64,000 nucleotides of DNA from Candidatus Jordarchaeales archaeon (GTDB lineage Archaea > Asgardarchaeota > Jordiarchaeia > Jordiarchaeales > Freyrarchaeaceae). The notes under the pieces are model-generated. The model had not been told where the DNA came from. It did no database searches and saw nothing but the letters and a program-made list of their open reading frames with translations. Made by a program: the position numbers and the translations under genes. The DNA lies in the NCBI GenBank assembly GCA_038889235.1, contig JAWAHN010000003.1, positions 381,673-445,672 on the forward strand. The letters are read 5' to 3'. Shown piece by piece: positions 1-7,465 of this stretch. Each line of letters opens with the position of its first letter. The first letter of the stretch is position 1.

Positions 1-234
1 TCTGGCAGCCATCTCCGCCGTGGGTTCAGGGTTAACTGCCGGTTCCATCATGAAAGACTCCTCCCCCGGAGCTAGGGCGGGGAGGTTGTGTATGGTTTTA
101 ATCAATCCGCCCAAAACGTTGCAAAGCCCCTTGTTTTGTTCTATGCTTCCTATTCCGAGCTCGTAGCCGTCCACGTATTTCCGCACTTCGAGGAGTTCGC
201 TCAAAGAGTGCTTGGCGGTGGATATAAGCAGCAA
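1..234 (-). CDS. Partial unknown protein, N-terminal 78 codons
   Basis: An open frame runs leftward off the window edge. The chosen start is the TTG at 234-232, because a strong ribosome site (GGAGG, 247-243) lies 8 bases upstream and a stop codon lies in frame further up. A later ATG at 51, also behind a GGGGGAGGAG stretch, is an alternative start. The visible part reads as a normal soluble protein (for example LLISTAKHSLSELLEVRKYV, then GYELGIGSIEQ) with no membrane segment. I do not recognise the family. The text resembles the first strand-helix units of a TIM-barrel enzyme, but that is only an impression. Confidence 0.55.
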   Translation of the reverse strand, partial: MLLISTAKHSLSELLEVRKYVDGYELGIGSIEQNKGLCNVLGGLIKTIHNLPALAPGEESFMMEPAVNPEPTAEMAAR

Positions 235-454
235 CCAGGAAACCTCCAGAAGAGTCCTTTGATGCTACACCGTAGTGGGAAACATTAATTTTTCTAGGTA
301 CCATTGTTGGCTTGCACCTTTCACCATGCCGTTCAGGGGCTTGGAATGTTTTGGTTCCGAGCGAAGCCTTTCTGCAAGGCAAAAACCCTTGGAAATGCCG
401 CTCTTGGAGAGTGGCAGGTATGGTGAACCTGCCGCGTAAACGAGTCAGTGGTGG

Positions 455-1114
455 GTGACATGGTTGGTGGACAAGGGCGATGAACTCATTGCTTGCGTCA
501 AATTGGAGGACGGGAAGGTTAAAATTTACCCTTTGAGTAGGGAGGAAGCGCATGAAGCTGATGTTCCTCACATAGTGGTTAGGGTGCTCGGCTTTAGCAG
601 GGATGGATTGCTGTTGGTTCAGAAGAGGTCTAAGCTTAAAAGGAGTAACCCTGGGAGATATACGGACACTGCTTCCGGGCACGTGGCCCCCAGCGAGGCT
701 GCAAGTGCTGAGGGTTTGTTTCTGGCGGCTGAAAGGGAACTCTTCGAGGAGATGGGGGTTCACGGTAAGCTATCCTTTTTCACTGGGCCGGTTTACGACG
801 AGGGTGATAGCGAGATAAACTACGTGTTTATAGCTCTCGTTGAGGGGGCTCCAGGGTTCAGCGACGAGGTGGATGCTGCGGGAAGCGGGTTTAAAACACC
901 TGAAGAGCTTAGGGCGATGCTCGACACAGAGGACTTCGTCCCATTAGCGAGGGAAATGTGGTCGCAGTTCTTGGAACTTTACCCTACAAGTGAAGACGTC
1001 AAAAAACTGGCGATGAACTTCAAGGATAGGGAAGGACTGGAGAAGCTGGCGGAAAAGCTGGATGAAGGTTTGAGGCTGCTGCTTTCGCGGAAAAAGATTC
1101 CCAGAGGAGTTTAG
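455..1114 (+). CDS. Nudix hydrolase family protein
   Basis: A 219-residue protein that starts at GTG. Residues about 75-105 carry a Nudix-like box: GHVAPSE, then AERELFEEMGV, where the REL-EE-G part supplies the metal-binding glutamates. The spacing between the first glutamate and REL is about five residues longer than the classical box, so the loop is extended. Family members hydrolyse nucleoside diphosphates linked to another group, or act as IPP isomerases. The substrate here cannot be told from sequence. The C-terminal 60 residues are helical and charged. The gene stands alone upstream of iorA, 74 bases away. Confidence 0.8.
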   Translation: MTWLVDKGDELIACVKLEDGKVKIYPLSREEAHEADVPHIVVRVLGFSRDGLLLVQKRSKLKRSNPGRYTDTASGHVAPSEAASAEGLFLAAERELFEEMGVHGKLSFFTGPVYDEGDSEINYVFIALVEGAPGFSDEVDAAGSGFKTPEELRAMLDTEDFVPLAREMWSQFLELYPTSEDVKKLAMNFKDREGLEKLAEKLDEGLRLLLSRKKIPRGV

Positions 1115-1188
1115 GGGGGCTGAGTGCACTAAGTTTAATTAGATATTTCGGGTAATTTTTTCTTGAACTCCTCGAGGGAGGTAACGTA

Positions 1189-3141
1189 TTGGTTAGTGAT
1201 GTCGCCCTTAATGCTCCCGGGAAGCGCGTTCTGCTTTTGGGGAACGAAGCGGTTGCTAGAGGTGCCTTGGAGGCTGGCGTCGGATTTGCTTCCGGATACC
1301 CTGGAACCCCTGCTTCCGAAGTTCTAGACACCCTCGTCGAGGTCGCGAAAGAGTTTCCCGGGCTCGTCTCCCAGTACTCCGTCAACGAGTACGTTGCCTT
1401 GGAGACCGCGATAGGCGCCAGCTGGAGCGGTGTGCGGGCGATTTGCGCCATGAAAATGGTTGGAATGAACGTGGCCTCAGACCCACTTTTCACGTTCTGC
1501 TACTGCGGCGTCGGTCCTGGAGGCGGGCTGGTGATAGTTAACGGAGGAGACCCCAGCTGCATTTCAAGCACAAACGAGCAGGACAACCGCTACTACGGTT
1601 TACATGCTCACATGCCCGTGGTTGAGCCCTCAAACCCGCAGGAGTGCAAGGACTTTACGGTCACTTCTTTCGACATCTCTGAGAAGTTCGATGTCCCAGT
1701 TATGCTCAACCTGACAGCCAGAACAAGCCACTCTCTAGGGCCCGTGGTTTTAGGGGAGTTGAAGGCCCCGAAAGAAGAGGGGTACTTTGTGAAGAACTGG
1801 GGTAAGTACTTCAGCGCCCTGGTGATTGCCGTTGCAAACAAGCAAAAGCTTCTCAGGAACATGGCTAAGCTAGCGGAAGACTACGCTTACAAGACGCCGC
1901 TCAACAGGGTACTTGAGGGGAGCAGGAAGATCGGAATAGTGACTTCTGGCGTATCCTACAACTACACGCTGGAAGCCTTAGACATTTTGAAGCTCTACGA
2001 CGTGCCCATACTCAAACTGGGCCTAGTATACCCCTTATCGAAGAAGTTGGTTGCCGAGTTCGCCGAAAACCTCGACATGATCGTTGTAATGGAGGAGCTT
2101 GAAGGGTTCATCGAGGACGAGCTCAAGAAGATAGCTTATGATGAAGGGTTAAGCGTGAAAATAGTTGGAAAAGAGTACTTCTCCCCAGCCGGCGAGCTGA
2201 GCGTCGACGACGCGCTCACAGCATATAGCAAGATTTTCGGCGTTGAGTCGCCCATTAACCCGCAAGAGCTCGCCCTGAAAACGTTTAGCTTCAGCAGTCT
2301 CCTAATAATGAGGACGCCTGGCTTCTGCCCCGGGTGCTCGCATAGAGCAACACTCTACGCGATAAAGAAGGCCATTGAAGGAAAGAACTACGACATAGTC
2401 TGGGGAGGAGACATAGGCTGCTATGCTAACGCTTCCCTTCCGCCCTTCAACATGAGTGACTTCATGGTGTGCATGTCTGCCGGGGTAAGCATAGCTTCGG
2501 GGATCAGTTTCAAGAGCAAGAAACAGAAGGTTGTAGCGTTCATAGGTGACTCGACGTTCTTCCACACGGGAATGCCGGCGGTGCTCAACGCTGTTTGGAA
2601 CAATGCAGACATACTCATAGTGGTAATGGACAACGGTTGGACGGCGATGACTGGGCACCAGCCTCACCCTGGAACTGGGATTTCGGCTGCCGGTAAGTCT
2701 AAGGCCGTAGACATCGCTGAAGTCTGCAGGGCGCTGGGCGTGGACTACGTTAGGGTTGTCGACCCATTCAACTTGAAGCATGCGATATCCGTGTTCGACG
2801 AGGCGTTCAAGCAAAAAGGTGTTAGGGTCGTTGTTTCGAGGCGGGAGTGCGTTCTGCAGACCATGAGAAAAATGAGAGAGATTGAAGCCGAGAAGAAGAG
2901 GAAGGGGATTGAGGAATTCTACGAGGTGGCGGAGCACATATGCATATTCTGCGAGGAGTGCTTGAAAGCCTTCGGCTGCCCAGCGATCGTGGTGGGAGAG
3001 TTTGAGGGCAAAAAGGTTTCGAAGATAGACCTTGGAAGGTGCGTCAACTGCTCTGTCTGCAAACAGCTCTGCAAAGGCTGTGCGATAACACACACGAAAG
3101 TGTGGAAGAACGCGTCGATAGTGGAGGAGGCGAAGGCATGA
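1189..3141 (+). CDS. iorA: Indolepyruvate ferredoxin oxidoreductase, alpha subunit
   Basis: The 650-residue catalytic subunit oxidises aryl 2-oxo acids from aromatic amino acid transamination to aryl-CoA, CO2 and reduced ferredoxin. The N-terminal half holds the pyrimidine-binding domain (GYPGTPASEVLDTL near residue 35). The second half holds the thiamine-pyrophosphate site (GGDIGCY, then GDSTFFHTG). The last 70 residues carry cysteine motifs for two [4Fe-4S] clusters (CIFCEEC and CVNCSVCKQLC). The start is TTG at 1189 because GGGAGGT sits just upstream. It overlaps iorB by four bases (ATGA), so the two are translationally coupled. Length and domain order match archaeal IorA. Confidence 0.95.
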   Translation: MVSDVALNAPGKRVLLLGNEAVARGALEAGVGFASGYPGTPASEVLDTLVEVAKEFPGLVSQYSVNEYVALETAIGASWSGVRAICAMKMVGMNVASDPLFTFCYCGVGPGGGLVIVNGGDPSCISSTNEQDNRYYGLHAHMPVVEPSNPQECKDFTVTSFDISEKFDVPVMLNLTARTSHSLGPVVLGELKAPKEEGYFVKNWGKYFSALVIAVANKQKLLRNMAKLAEDYAYKTPLNRVLEGSRKIGIVTSGVSYNYTLEALDILKLYDVPILKLGLVYPLSKKLVAEFAENLDMIVVMEELEGFIEDELKKIAYDEGLSVKIVGKEYFSPAGELSVDDALTAYSKIFGVESPINPQELALKTFSFSSLLIMRTPGFCPGCSHRATLYAIKKAIEGKNYDIVWGGDIGCYANASLPPFNMSDFMVCMSAGVSIASGISFKSKKQKVVAFIGDSTFFHTGMPAVLNAVWNNADILIVVMDNGWTAMTGHQPHPGTGISAAGKSKAVDIAEVCRALGVDYVRVVDPFNLKHAISVFDEAFKQKGVRVVVSRRECVLQTMRKMREIEAEKKRKGIEEFYEVAEHICIFCEECLKAFGCPAIVVGEFEGKKVSKIDLGRCVNCSVCKQLCKGCAITHTKVWKNASIVEEAKA

Positions 3142-3779
3142 AAAAGGTCAACATAGTGATAGCCGGAGTCGGCGGGCAGGGAGTGACCACCATAGGAATG
3201 CTCCTAAAGTACGCTGCAGTAAAAGCGGGGATTATGGTAAGCGGAAGCGAGACTAGGGGGGCTTCACAGAGAGAAGGGTCTGTCAACAGCCACGTTAGGT
3301 TCGGAGTGCTCGAGCCCGGGGAAGAGTATGACGAGAGGCGCGGGATACACTCCTCTCTTGTTCCATCAGGGACGGCCGACTTGCTCATCGGTTTTGAGCC
3401 CATGGAGACCCTCAGGAATGCCAGGTATGTTTCAAGCAATGGCATCGTGATAATGAACACGTACGAAATATGGCCTATACCCGTGAGAGTGGGCGAGGTC
3501 TCGTATCCGCCCATAGAGAAGTTCGTTGAGGCATTGAAGGCCTTCACCCCGCATGTCTACACAGTTAATGCCAATAAGATGGCGGACGAGAGGTACGGTG
3601 GGTACACCATGGCTGGAACCATACTACTTGGCATAGCTTACGCCACAGGCAGGATACCTCTCAAAACCCACCACATAGAGGAAACCATAAGGGAACGACT
3701 GGACAACCCTGAGGAGAACATAGACGCATTCCGCTTCGGATACGAAGAAGGCAAAAAGCTGTTCAACGTTAAAGTGTAA
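3138..3779 (+). CDS. iorB: Indolepyruvate ferredoxin oxidoreductase, beta subunit
   Basis: A 213-residue partner of IorA in the 2-oxoacid:ferredoxin oxidoreductase gamma-domain family. It begins with a glycine-rich strand (VNIVIAGVGGQGVTTIG) followed by SETRGASQREGSVNSHVRFG, the typical signature of this domain. The ATG at 3138 is chosen because it overlaps the iorA stop codon and the protein opens directly into the conserved strand. The longer frame upstream reads the end of iorA out of phase. The subunit completes the enzyme that feeds reduced ferredoxin into the cell pool, which Hdr-type and aldehyde oxidoreductase enzymes encoded nearby also use. Confidence 0.94.
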   Translation: MKKVNIVIAGVGGQGVTTIGMLLKYAAVKAGIMVSGSETRGASQREGSVNSHVRFGVLEPGEEYDERRGIHSSLVPSGTADLLIGFEPMETLRNARYVSSNGIVIMNTYEIWPIPVRVGEVSYPPIEKFVEALKAFTPHVYTVNANKMADERYGGYTMAGTILLGIAYATGRIPLKTHHIEETIRERLDNPEENIDAFRFGYEEGKKLFNVKV

Positions 3780-3850
3780 ACTTGGAGTGAGTGGATCCAG
3801 CCCGAGTGTTCAGCGGAGTGAGCGTTCACAAGTGGAGGATTTTAGAGCAC

Positions 3851-4630
3851 TTAGAAGACCGCGCCTTTCAATATCCTCGGGTTGACTAGGAGTCCTATCT
3901 CTTCCATCTGAATCTTCATGGAGAGACCTTTTTCTTTCATTTCGTTGATTGTTTTTTCTATTTTCGACTCGAGTTCGTCCTTGAACTTTAGTGTTGAAGC
4001 GAAGAGTATCAGGAGGTTTGCAAGCGTTTTGTCCTCGGCGACCTCGTCTGAAAGCCTAACTTCAACTTTCCCCCCGATGTTCAGCAGCTTGGAATCCACT
4101 TTTCCAACTTTTTTCTCTTCAGCCCCGTAGAGCACGTCAAAGTCTGCTCCGAGCGAGACCCTCTTCCCCACAAGCTTCACAGTGTGGAGAGCGCCACTTT
4201 CCTCGTTTATTGACGTAAGCACATAGGTTTCAGTTCTAACAGGTCCGCGGTAGATCTTCTCAAAGTAGTGTATGATCCTGTCGTCAGCCAGCACGGCGGC
4301 GAAGACGGGCAGAGGCTGACCAACACCGATAGACCGGGCGATGCTTCTACTCACAAGCTCTTCGATGCTTCCAATCCAGGAAATCGATGACGAGAAAAAC
4401 TTCACAACCAATCTTTTCTCCCCTAGGCTAACCTCCTCCGAGTCCCAGATGCCACTCCTATAGCCTACGTATCCGATTAAATCAGATCCAAGCTTAACCG
4501 AGCCGTAGAGGTCCATATCCCTAGTAAACTGCCTGGACTTAGACATCAAAACCTCTTTTTGCCTAATCCCTACCTCCACCCCGTGAATATCGGTCGTCCA
4601 GAAATCCACGGTGTATACTTTCTCCCCCAT
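3851..4630 (-). CDS. Hypothetical protein, possibly LURP-one/scramblase-like beta-barrel
   Basis: A 259-residue soluble protein. The start ATG at 4630 is chosen because the upstream frame overlaps the next gene, and the protein opens with a beta-rich segment (MGEKVYTVDFWTTDIHG). Near residues 165-225 the pattern of strands followed by a hydrophobic helix (DFDVLYGAEEKKVGKVDSK, then ANLLILFASTL) recalls LURP-one-related and scramblase-like folds. That assignment is only a resemblance by eye. The C-terminus is helical and lysine/glutamate-rich. It lies downstream of a membrane-protein gene read in the same direction and may be coexpressed with it. Confidence 0.6.
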   Translation of the reverse strand: MGEKVYTVDFWTTDIHGVEVGIRQKEVLMSKSRQFTRDMDLYGSVKLGSDLIGYVGYRSGIWDSEEVSLGEKRLVVKFFSSSISWIGSIEELVSRSIARSIGVGQPLPVFAAVLADDRIIHYFEKIYRGPVRTETYVLTSINEESGALHTVKLVGKRVSLGADFDVLYGAEEKKVGKVDSKLLNIGGKVEVRLSDEVAEDKTLANLLILFASTLKFKDELESKIEKTINEMKEKGLSMKIQMEEIGLLVNPRILKGAVF

Positions 4631-4713
4631 AACAACCACCCTTGTACTAAGAAAGTGTCGCGGCACGGCAATATAAGAGCAGCGGTCGAGCAGTTCAAGT
4701 GAGAGTTGCTTCT

Positions 4714-5286
4714 TCAACGCGTAAAGGCTTTTCTGAGCCTGTGAATGTAGGATAGCATCCTGTAAGTTCCTAGAAGCCCGTAAAGTGCAAGAGCTAGAAG
4801 TACCGGGAAAGCTAGCGTGTAGGTATCCCACGTGGAGAGCTGTATGGATGGGGTTAAAGCTATCACCCATGCTAGCGTAACTGCGGGCACCGTGTAGAGC
4901 GCCAGGTGCGCTGCCTCGCTCACCACTATCTCCCGCCACTTCGCCTTGCTAGCCGCCTTAACTATCATTTCGAAGTATTTTTCCTCTCCAACCCCCTTCA
5001 CGAACCATGCCCCTTGAACATTTCCCGCCGCGAGGAACAGTGAGAAGAAGAAAACGAGAAGAGAGACGAAGACGTGGAGAGACGCCAGCACAATGATGGG
5101 AATTTGCAGCATAACCGCCCCCTTCCAGCCGAGCCTCCCCACAACTCTACTAGTTTCAAGTTTTAACCGTGGAGTCACATACAATGTTGAAGCTAGATCT
5201 AAAGCCCTACCGACTCCGGCGATGAAAGCGTTAACCACCAGCGGAAACCAATCCTGGATCACAGGCAAAACCCACCCGGAAATCAT
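4714..5286 (-). CDS. Predicted membrane protein with four or five helices (DUF5658-like)
   Basis: A 190-residue hydrophobic protein. Likely membrane segments lie near residues 10-35, 55-90, 120-145 and 155-175. An early motif with conserved-looking charged residues (GVGRALDLASTLYVTPRL) resembles the start of the DUF5658 family of small membrane proteins, whose function is unknown. The ATG at 5286 is the first methionine and no strong ribosome site precedes it. It is followed in the same direction by the hypothetical gene at 3851-4630, so the two may form a unit. I assign no function. Confidence 0.65.
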   Translation of the reverse strand: MISGWVLPVIQDWFPLVVNAFIAGVGRALDLASTLYVTPRLKLETSRVVGRLGWKGAVMLQIPIIVLASLHVFVSLLVFFFSLFLAAGNVQGAWFVKGVGEEKYFEMIVKAASKAKWREIVVSEAAHLALYTVPAVTLAWVIALTPSIQLSTWDTYTLAFPVLLALALYGLLGTYRMLSYIHRLRKAFTR

Positions 5287-5312
5287 TTTTCACGGAAACC
5301 TTTAACCAGCGG

Positions 5313-5711
5313 CTAGGTTTTTATCTTGCTGAGCCACCTCGACCTTTTCACGACCTCGGGGCTCACCTCGACCACTTTTCCTTCAGCTACCACGAGATGA
5401 GTCACCGGTATCTTCGCCCCAGAAATTCTAAGCGCTTCTTGGACGGCATAGTGTAACTGGACGCAGTGCGGCGAGCCGTCCACCGTCAACACGGTCACCG
5501 ACAGCGGCGGATTACTTAGCTTGAACATGTACGCCAACTTATAGACAAGCATGTTAACATGTTCAGCCTCCAAGCAGGCGGAGAGGGCCGTGCGCCCCCT
5601 CGAAACCTCCCCGAACACGTCAGGGTACTCGACTTGAATACAAGAGCTGTAAATGAGAACGTCTTTCCCTTGAACGGTACGGCTTCCAGCATTTGTCTCG
5701 GAAAGCCTCAT
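5313..5711 (-). CDS. Conserved-looking hypothetical protein with three cysteines
   Basis: A 132-residue soluble protein. Three cysteines sit in distinct motifs: YSSCIQVEYP (about residue 24), LSACLEAEH (about residue 46) and GSPHCVQLHYAVQEA (about residue 82). The rest is alternating strand and helix. The last motif looks like a redox or small-ligand site, but I cannot name the family. It is transcribed in the same direction as the membrane protein at 4714-5286, 26 bases away, so they may be in one operon. Confidence 0.65.
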   Translation of the reverse strand: MRLSETNAGSRTVQGKDVLIYSSCIQVEYPDVFGEVSRGRTALSACLEAEHVNMLVYKLAYMFKLSNPPLSVTVLTVDGSPHCVQLHYAVQEALRISGAKIPVTHLVVAEGKVVEVSPEVVKRSRWLSKIKT

Positions 5712-5786
5712 AACGAACCCCTCTAAAAACTTATTAGACGCAAAACGCCTTTAACTATCTTTCAGGTAGTACGAGAAGGGGTTTGA

Positions 5787-6035
5787 ATGCCGGAGGAGAT
5801 AGTAGTCAGGTGCCTAGTTAAGGGGGAGGCGTGTAGCGCTGTTAGGGTATCCTCGGAGAGCGGGGAGGTAACCATCGACCCACGAGTCTGTCTAAGGTGC
5901 GAGCTACTGAGAGGAGAAAGACTGACACTTCCAATATTCGCAATACAGCCGCTGCGCCCCCTAGCCTCCACCAGACTGTTACCAGAAATCCAACCAGCGA
6001 GGCCGCCACTAAGCATAACCAAGAGCAGACCTTAA
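5787..6035 (+). CDS. Small cysteine-containing protein, doubtful
   Basis: An 82-codon frame after AAGGGG. The first half reads like a real small protein with cysteines in a CLVKGEAC and CLRC arrangement, which could bind zinc. The second half (LPIFAIQPLRPLASTRLLP and onward) looks less like natural protein, so a frameshift near 5925 or a chance frame is possible. It lies between divergent and convergent neighbours with no partner. Confidence 0.35.
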   Translation: MPEEIVVRCLVKGEACSAVRVSSESGEVTIDPRVCLRCELLRGERLTLPIFAIQPLRPLASTRLLPEIQPARPPLSITKSRP

Positions 6036-6093
6036 AACAAAACTACAAAGAGGCAAAAATAAAAATATAGAAGATAAGGGGAGCGAGGTTACC

Positions 6094-6564
6094 TCACTTC
6101 TTTGTTATGTTGTACGTTATGACGCCGCCGATGAGGGCGAGCAGTGCACCCACGTTGAAGAGCAGTAGGAAGCCTATTAGGCCGAAGACTATGCAGACTA
6201 TGCTCCCAGCTTTCATTCCCCTCATGTTCATTAAGCCACCTATGATCGCCAGTAGTCCAATGATTATTAGGCTAATTCCGTAGAGGTATACCCCGCTACC
6301 CAGGCTTCCGAGAATGTTGGGCAGGAAGCCTAGCACTGCAGAAATGCTCTTCAGAATTAGGTCTAGCAGCGGAATGGCTGCGACAATGGGAGCAAAGAGC
6401 TCTGGGTTAATCATGTACACAAGAAGCGTTGACATGATGGAGTTGGCTACTGCTGATGGAATTGGGAGGACTAGCACACCTACGCCTATGGCGTATATGC
6501 CGCCAATCACTGAGAGAGTGGACCACGCTGAGATTATGCTCTTTTGGGTAACGGCTTCAGACAT
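6094..6564 (-). CDS. Small membrane protein with four helices
   Basis: A 156-residue very hydrophobic protein. Likely membrane helices are at about residues 12-35, 55-80, 90-115 and 120-150, with glycine-rich turns (GLLAIIGGLMNMRGMKAGS). The pattern resembles DUF4064-type proteins, but no functional residue stands out. It is divergent from the metal-dependent regulator gene at 6761. The roughly 190 bases between them carry promoters for both. Its ATG follows GGAGTGGAGTG on the minus strand, a reasonable ribosome site. Confidence 0.65.
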   Translation of the reverse strand: MSEAVTQKSIISAWSTLSVIGGIYAIGVGVLVLPIPSAVANSIMSTLLVYMINPELFAPIVAAIPLLDLILKSISAVLGFLPNILGSLGSGVYLYGISLIIIGLLAIIGGLMNMRGMKAGSIVCIVFGLIGFLLLFNVGALLALIGGVITYNITKK

Positions 6565-6717
6565 TCACTCCACTCCTCCAACCCTTCTTGTAGTATTTTT
6601 CCCTAATTTTGCTATAAAAGCTTTTTCTACACTTGGATCGTGGGGTGTGGGTTTAACTGCTTTCTTTTTGTACCCTCTTGGCTGCCATGGTGCGGCTTAG
6701 GACTTTTTATGGGGGAA

Positions 6718-6748
6718 ACATTTATATGTATTTTTAGGTTAGCCTAAA
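6718..6748 (+). promoter_or_regulatory. TATA box and DtxR-type operator of the dtxR-feoB operon
   Basis: A BRE-like GAAAC and a TATA box (TTTATATG, about 6720-6727) precede a 16-base inverted repeat at 6733-6748, TTTAGG-TTAG-CCTAAA. The 14 bases TTAGGTTAGCCTAA match the left part of the well-known DtxR/IdeR operator consensus. The operator covers the expected transcription start near 6750. Binding of the metal-loaded regulator would therefore block RNA polymerase, giving iron-dependent autoregulation. Confidence 0.75.
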
Positions 6749-6760
6749 TTGGTGTCCCCG

Positions 6761-7465
6761 ATGACCACTGAAAGTGAGAAACTTTCAGAGGCCGAAGAAG
6801 AGTACATAGAAGCACTCTACCACATGCATGAAGAGGGGAAAACCAATGTAAAGACCAGTGAGCTAGCTAGGAGGCTGCGTGTATCCCCAGCGTCAGTGAC
6901 CGAGATGCTCAGAGACTCGCTCGCAAAAAAAGACTTGGTTAAATATGTTCCGTACAAGGGAGCTAGTTTAACCCCTAAGGGACGTGAGGTGGCAGCTAAG
7001 ATTGTAAGGAAGCACAGGATAGCTGAGCGGCTGCTCACAGACATAGTGGGGGTCGACTGGGACGAGTGTCATGAGGAGGCATGCAAGCTAGAACATGCCC
7101 TGAGCGACAGCGTGGTCGACAAGCTGGCAGCATCACTTAAAAACCCCGACACGTGCCCTCACGGCAACATTATCCCCCCGCCTACTGGGGAGATAAAGGT
7201 TGAGGGGAGGCCGCTAGCCTTCTTCAACCCGCCGGCGAAGGTTAAGGTTGTCAGGATAAGTAGGGAGGGGCGCGACACTCTGAGGAGGCTGGCATCACTT
7301 GGCATAATGCCAGGGGTCGAGCTTAAACTTGTTAGGAAATCCCCGGCCGGCGGCCCGCTGATAGTGGATTCAGGCTGCCTCCAGGTGGCAGTAGGGCGCG
7401 ATCTCGCAGAAGTAATAATGGTTGTCCCGGTGGATGGGGAAGATGAGCGGAAGGGGCACAGCTGA
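6761..7465 (+). CDS. DtxR-family metal-dependent repressor with C-terminal FeoA domain
   Basis: A protein of 234 residues. Residues 1-70 form the winged helix (EEYIEALYHMHEEG, then TSELARRLRVSPASVTEMLR). Residues 70-130 form the metal-binding dimerisation domain (ERLLTDIVGVDWDECHEEAC, then CPHGNIIPPP). Residues 145-225 form a FeoA/SH3-like domain (RLASLGIMPGVELKLV). It should sense Fe(II) or Mn(II) and repress its own operon. The transcript is probably leaderless or nearly so: the TATA box places transcription start near 6750. The ATG at 6761 is chosen, with TTG at 6749 as the alternative. The feoB reading frame overlaps its 3' end by 23 bases. Confidence 0.88.
   Translation: MTTESEKLSEAEEEYIEALYHMHEEGKTNVKTSELARRLRVSPASVTEMLRDSLAKKDLVKYVPYKGASLTPKGREVAAKIVRKHRIAERLLTDIVGVDWDECHEEACKLEHALSDSVVDKLAASLKNPDTCPHGNIIPPPTGEIKVEGRPLAFFNPPAKVKVVRISREGRDTLRRLASLGIMPGVELKLVRKSPAGGPLIVDSGCLQVAVGRDLAEVIMVVPVDGEDERKGHS

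Noticed and set aside
98-763. A 221-codon leftward frame over the Nudix gene
   Set aside because: It is the shadow of the Nudix hydrolase gene. The leftward gene at 1-234 is in another frame with a clear ribosome site.
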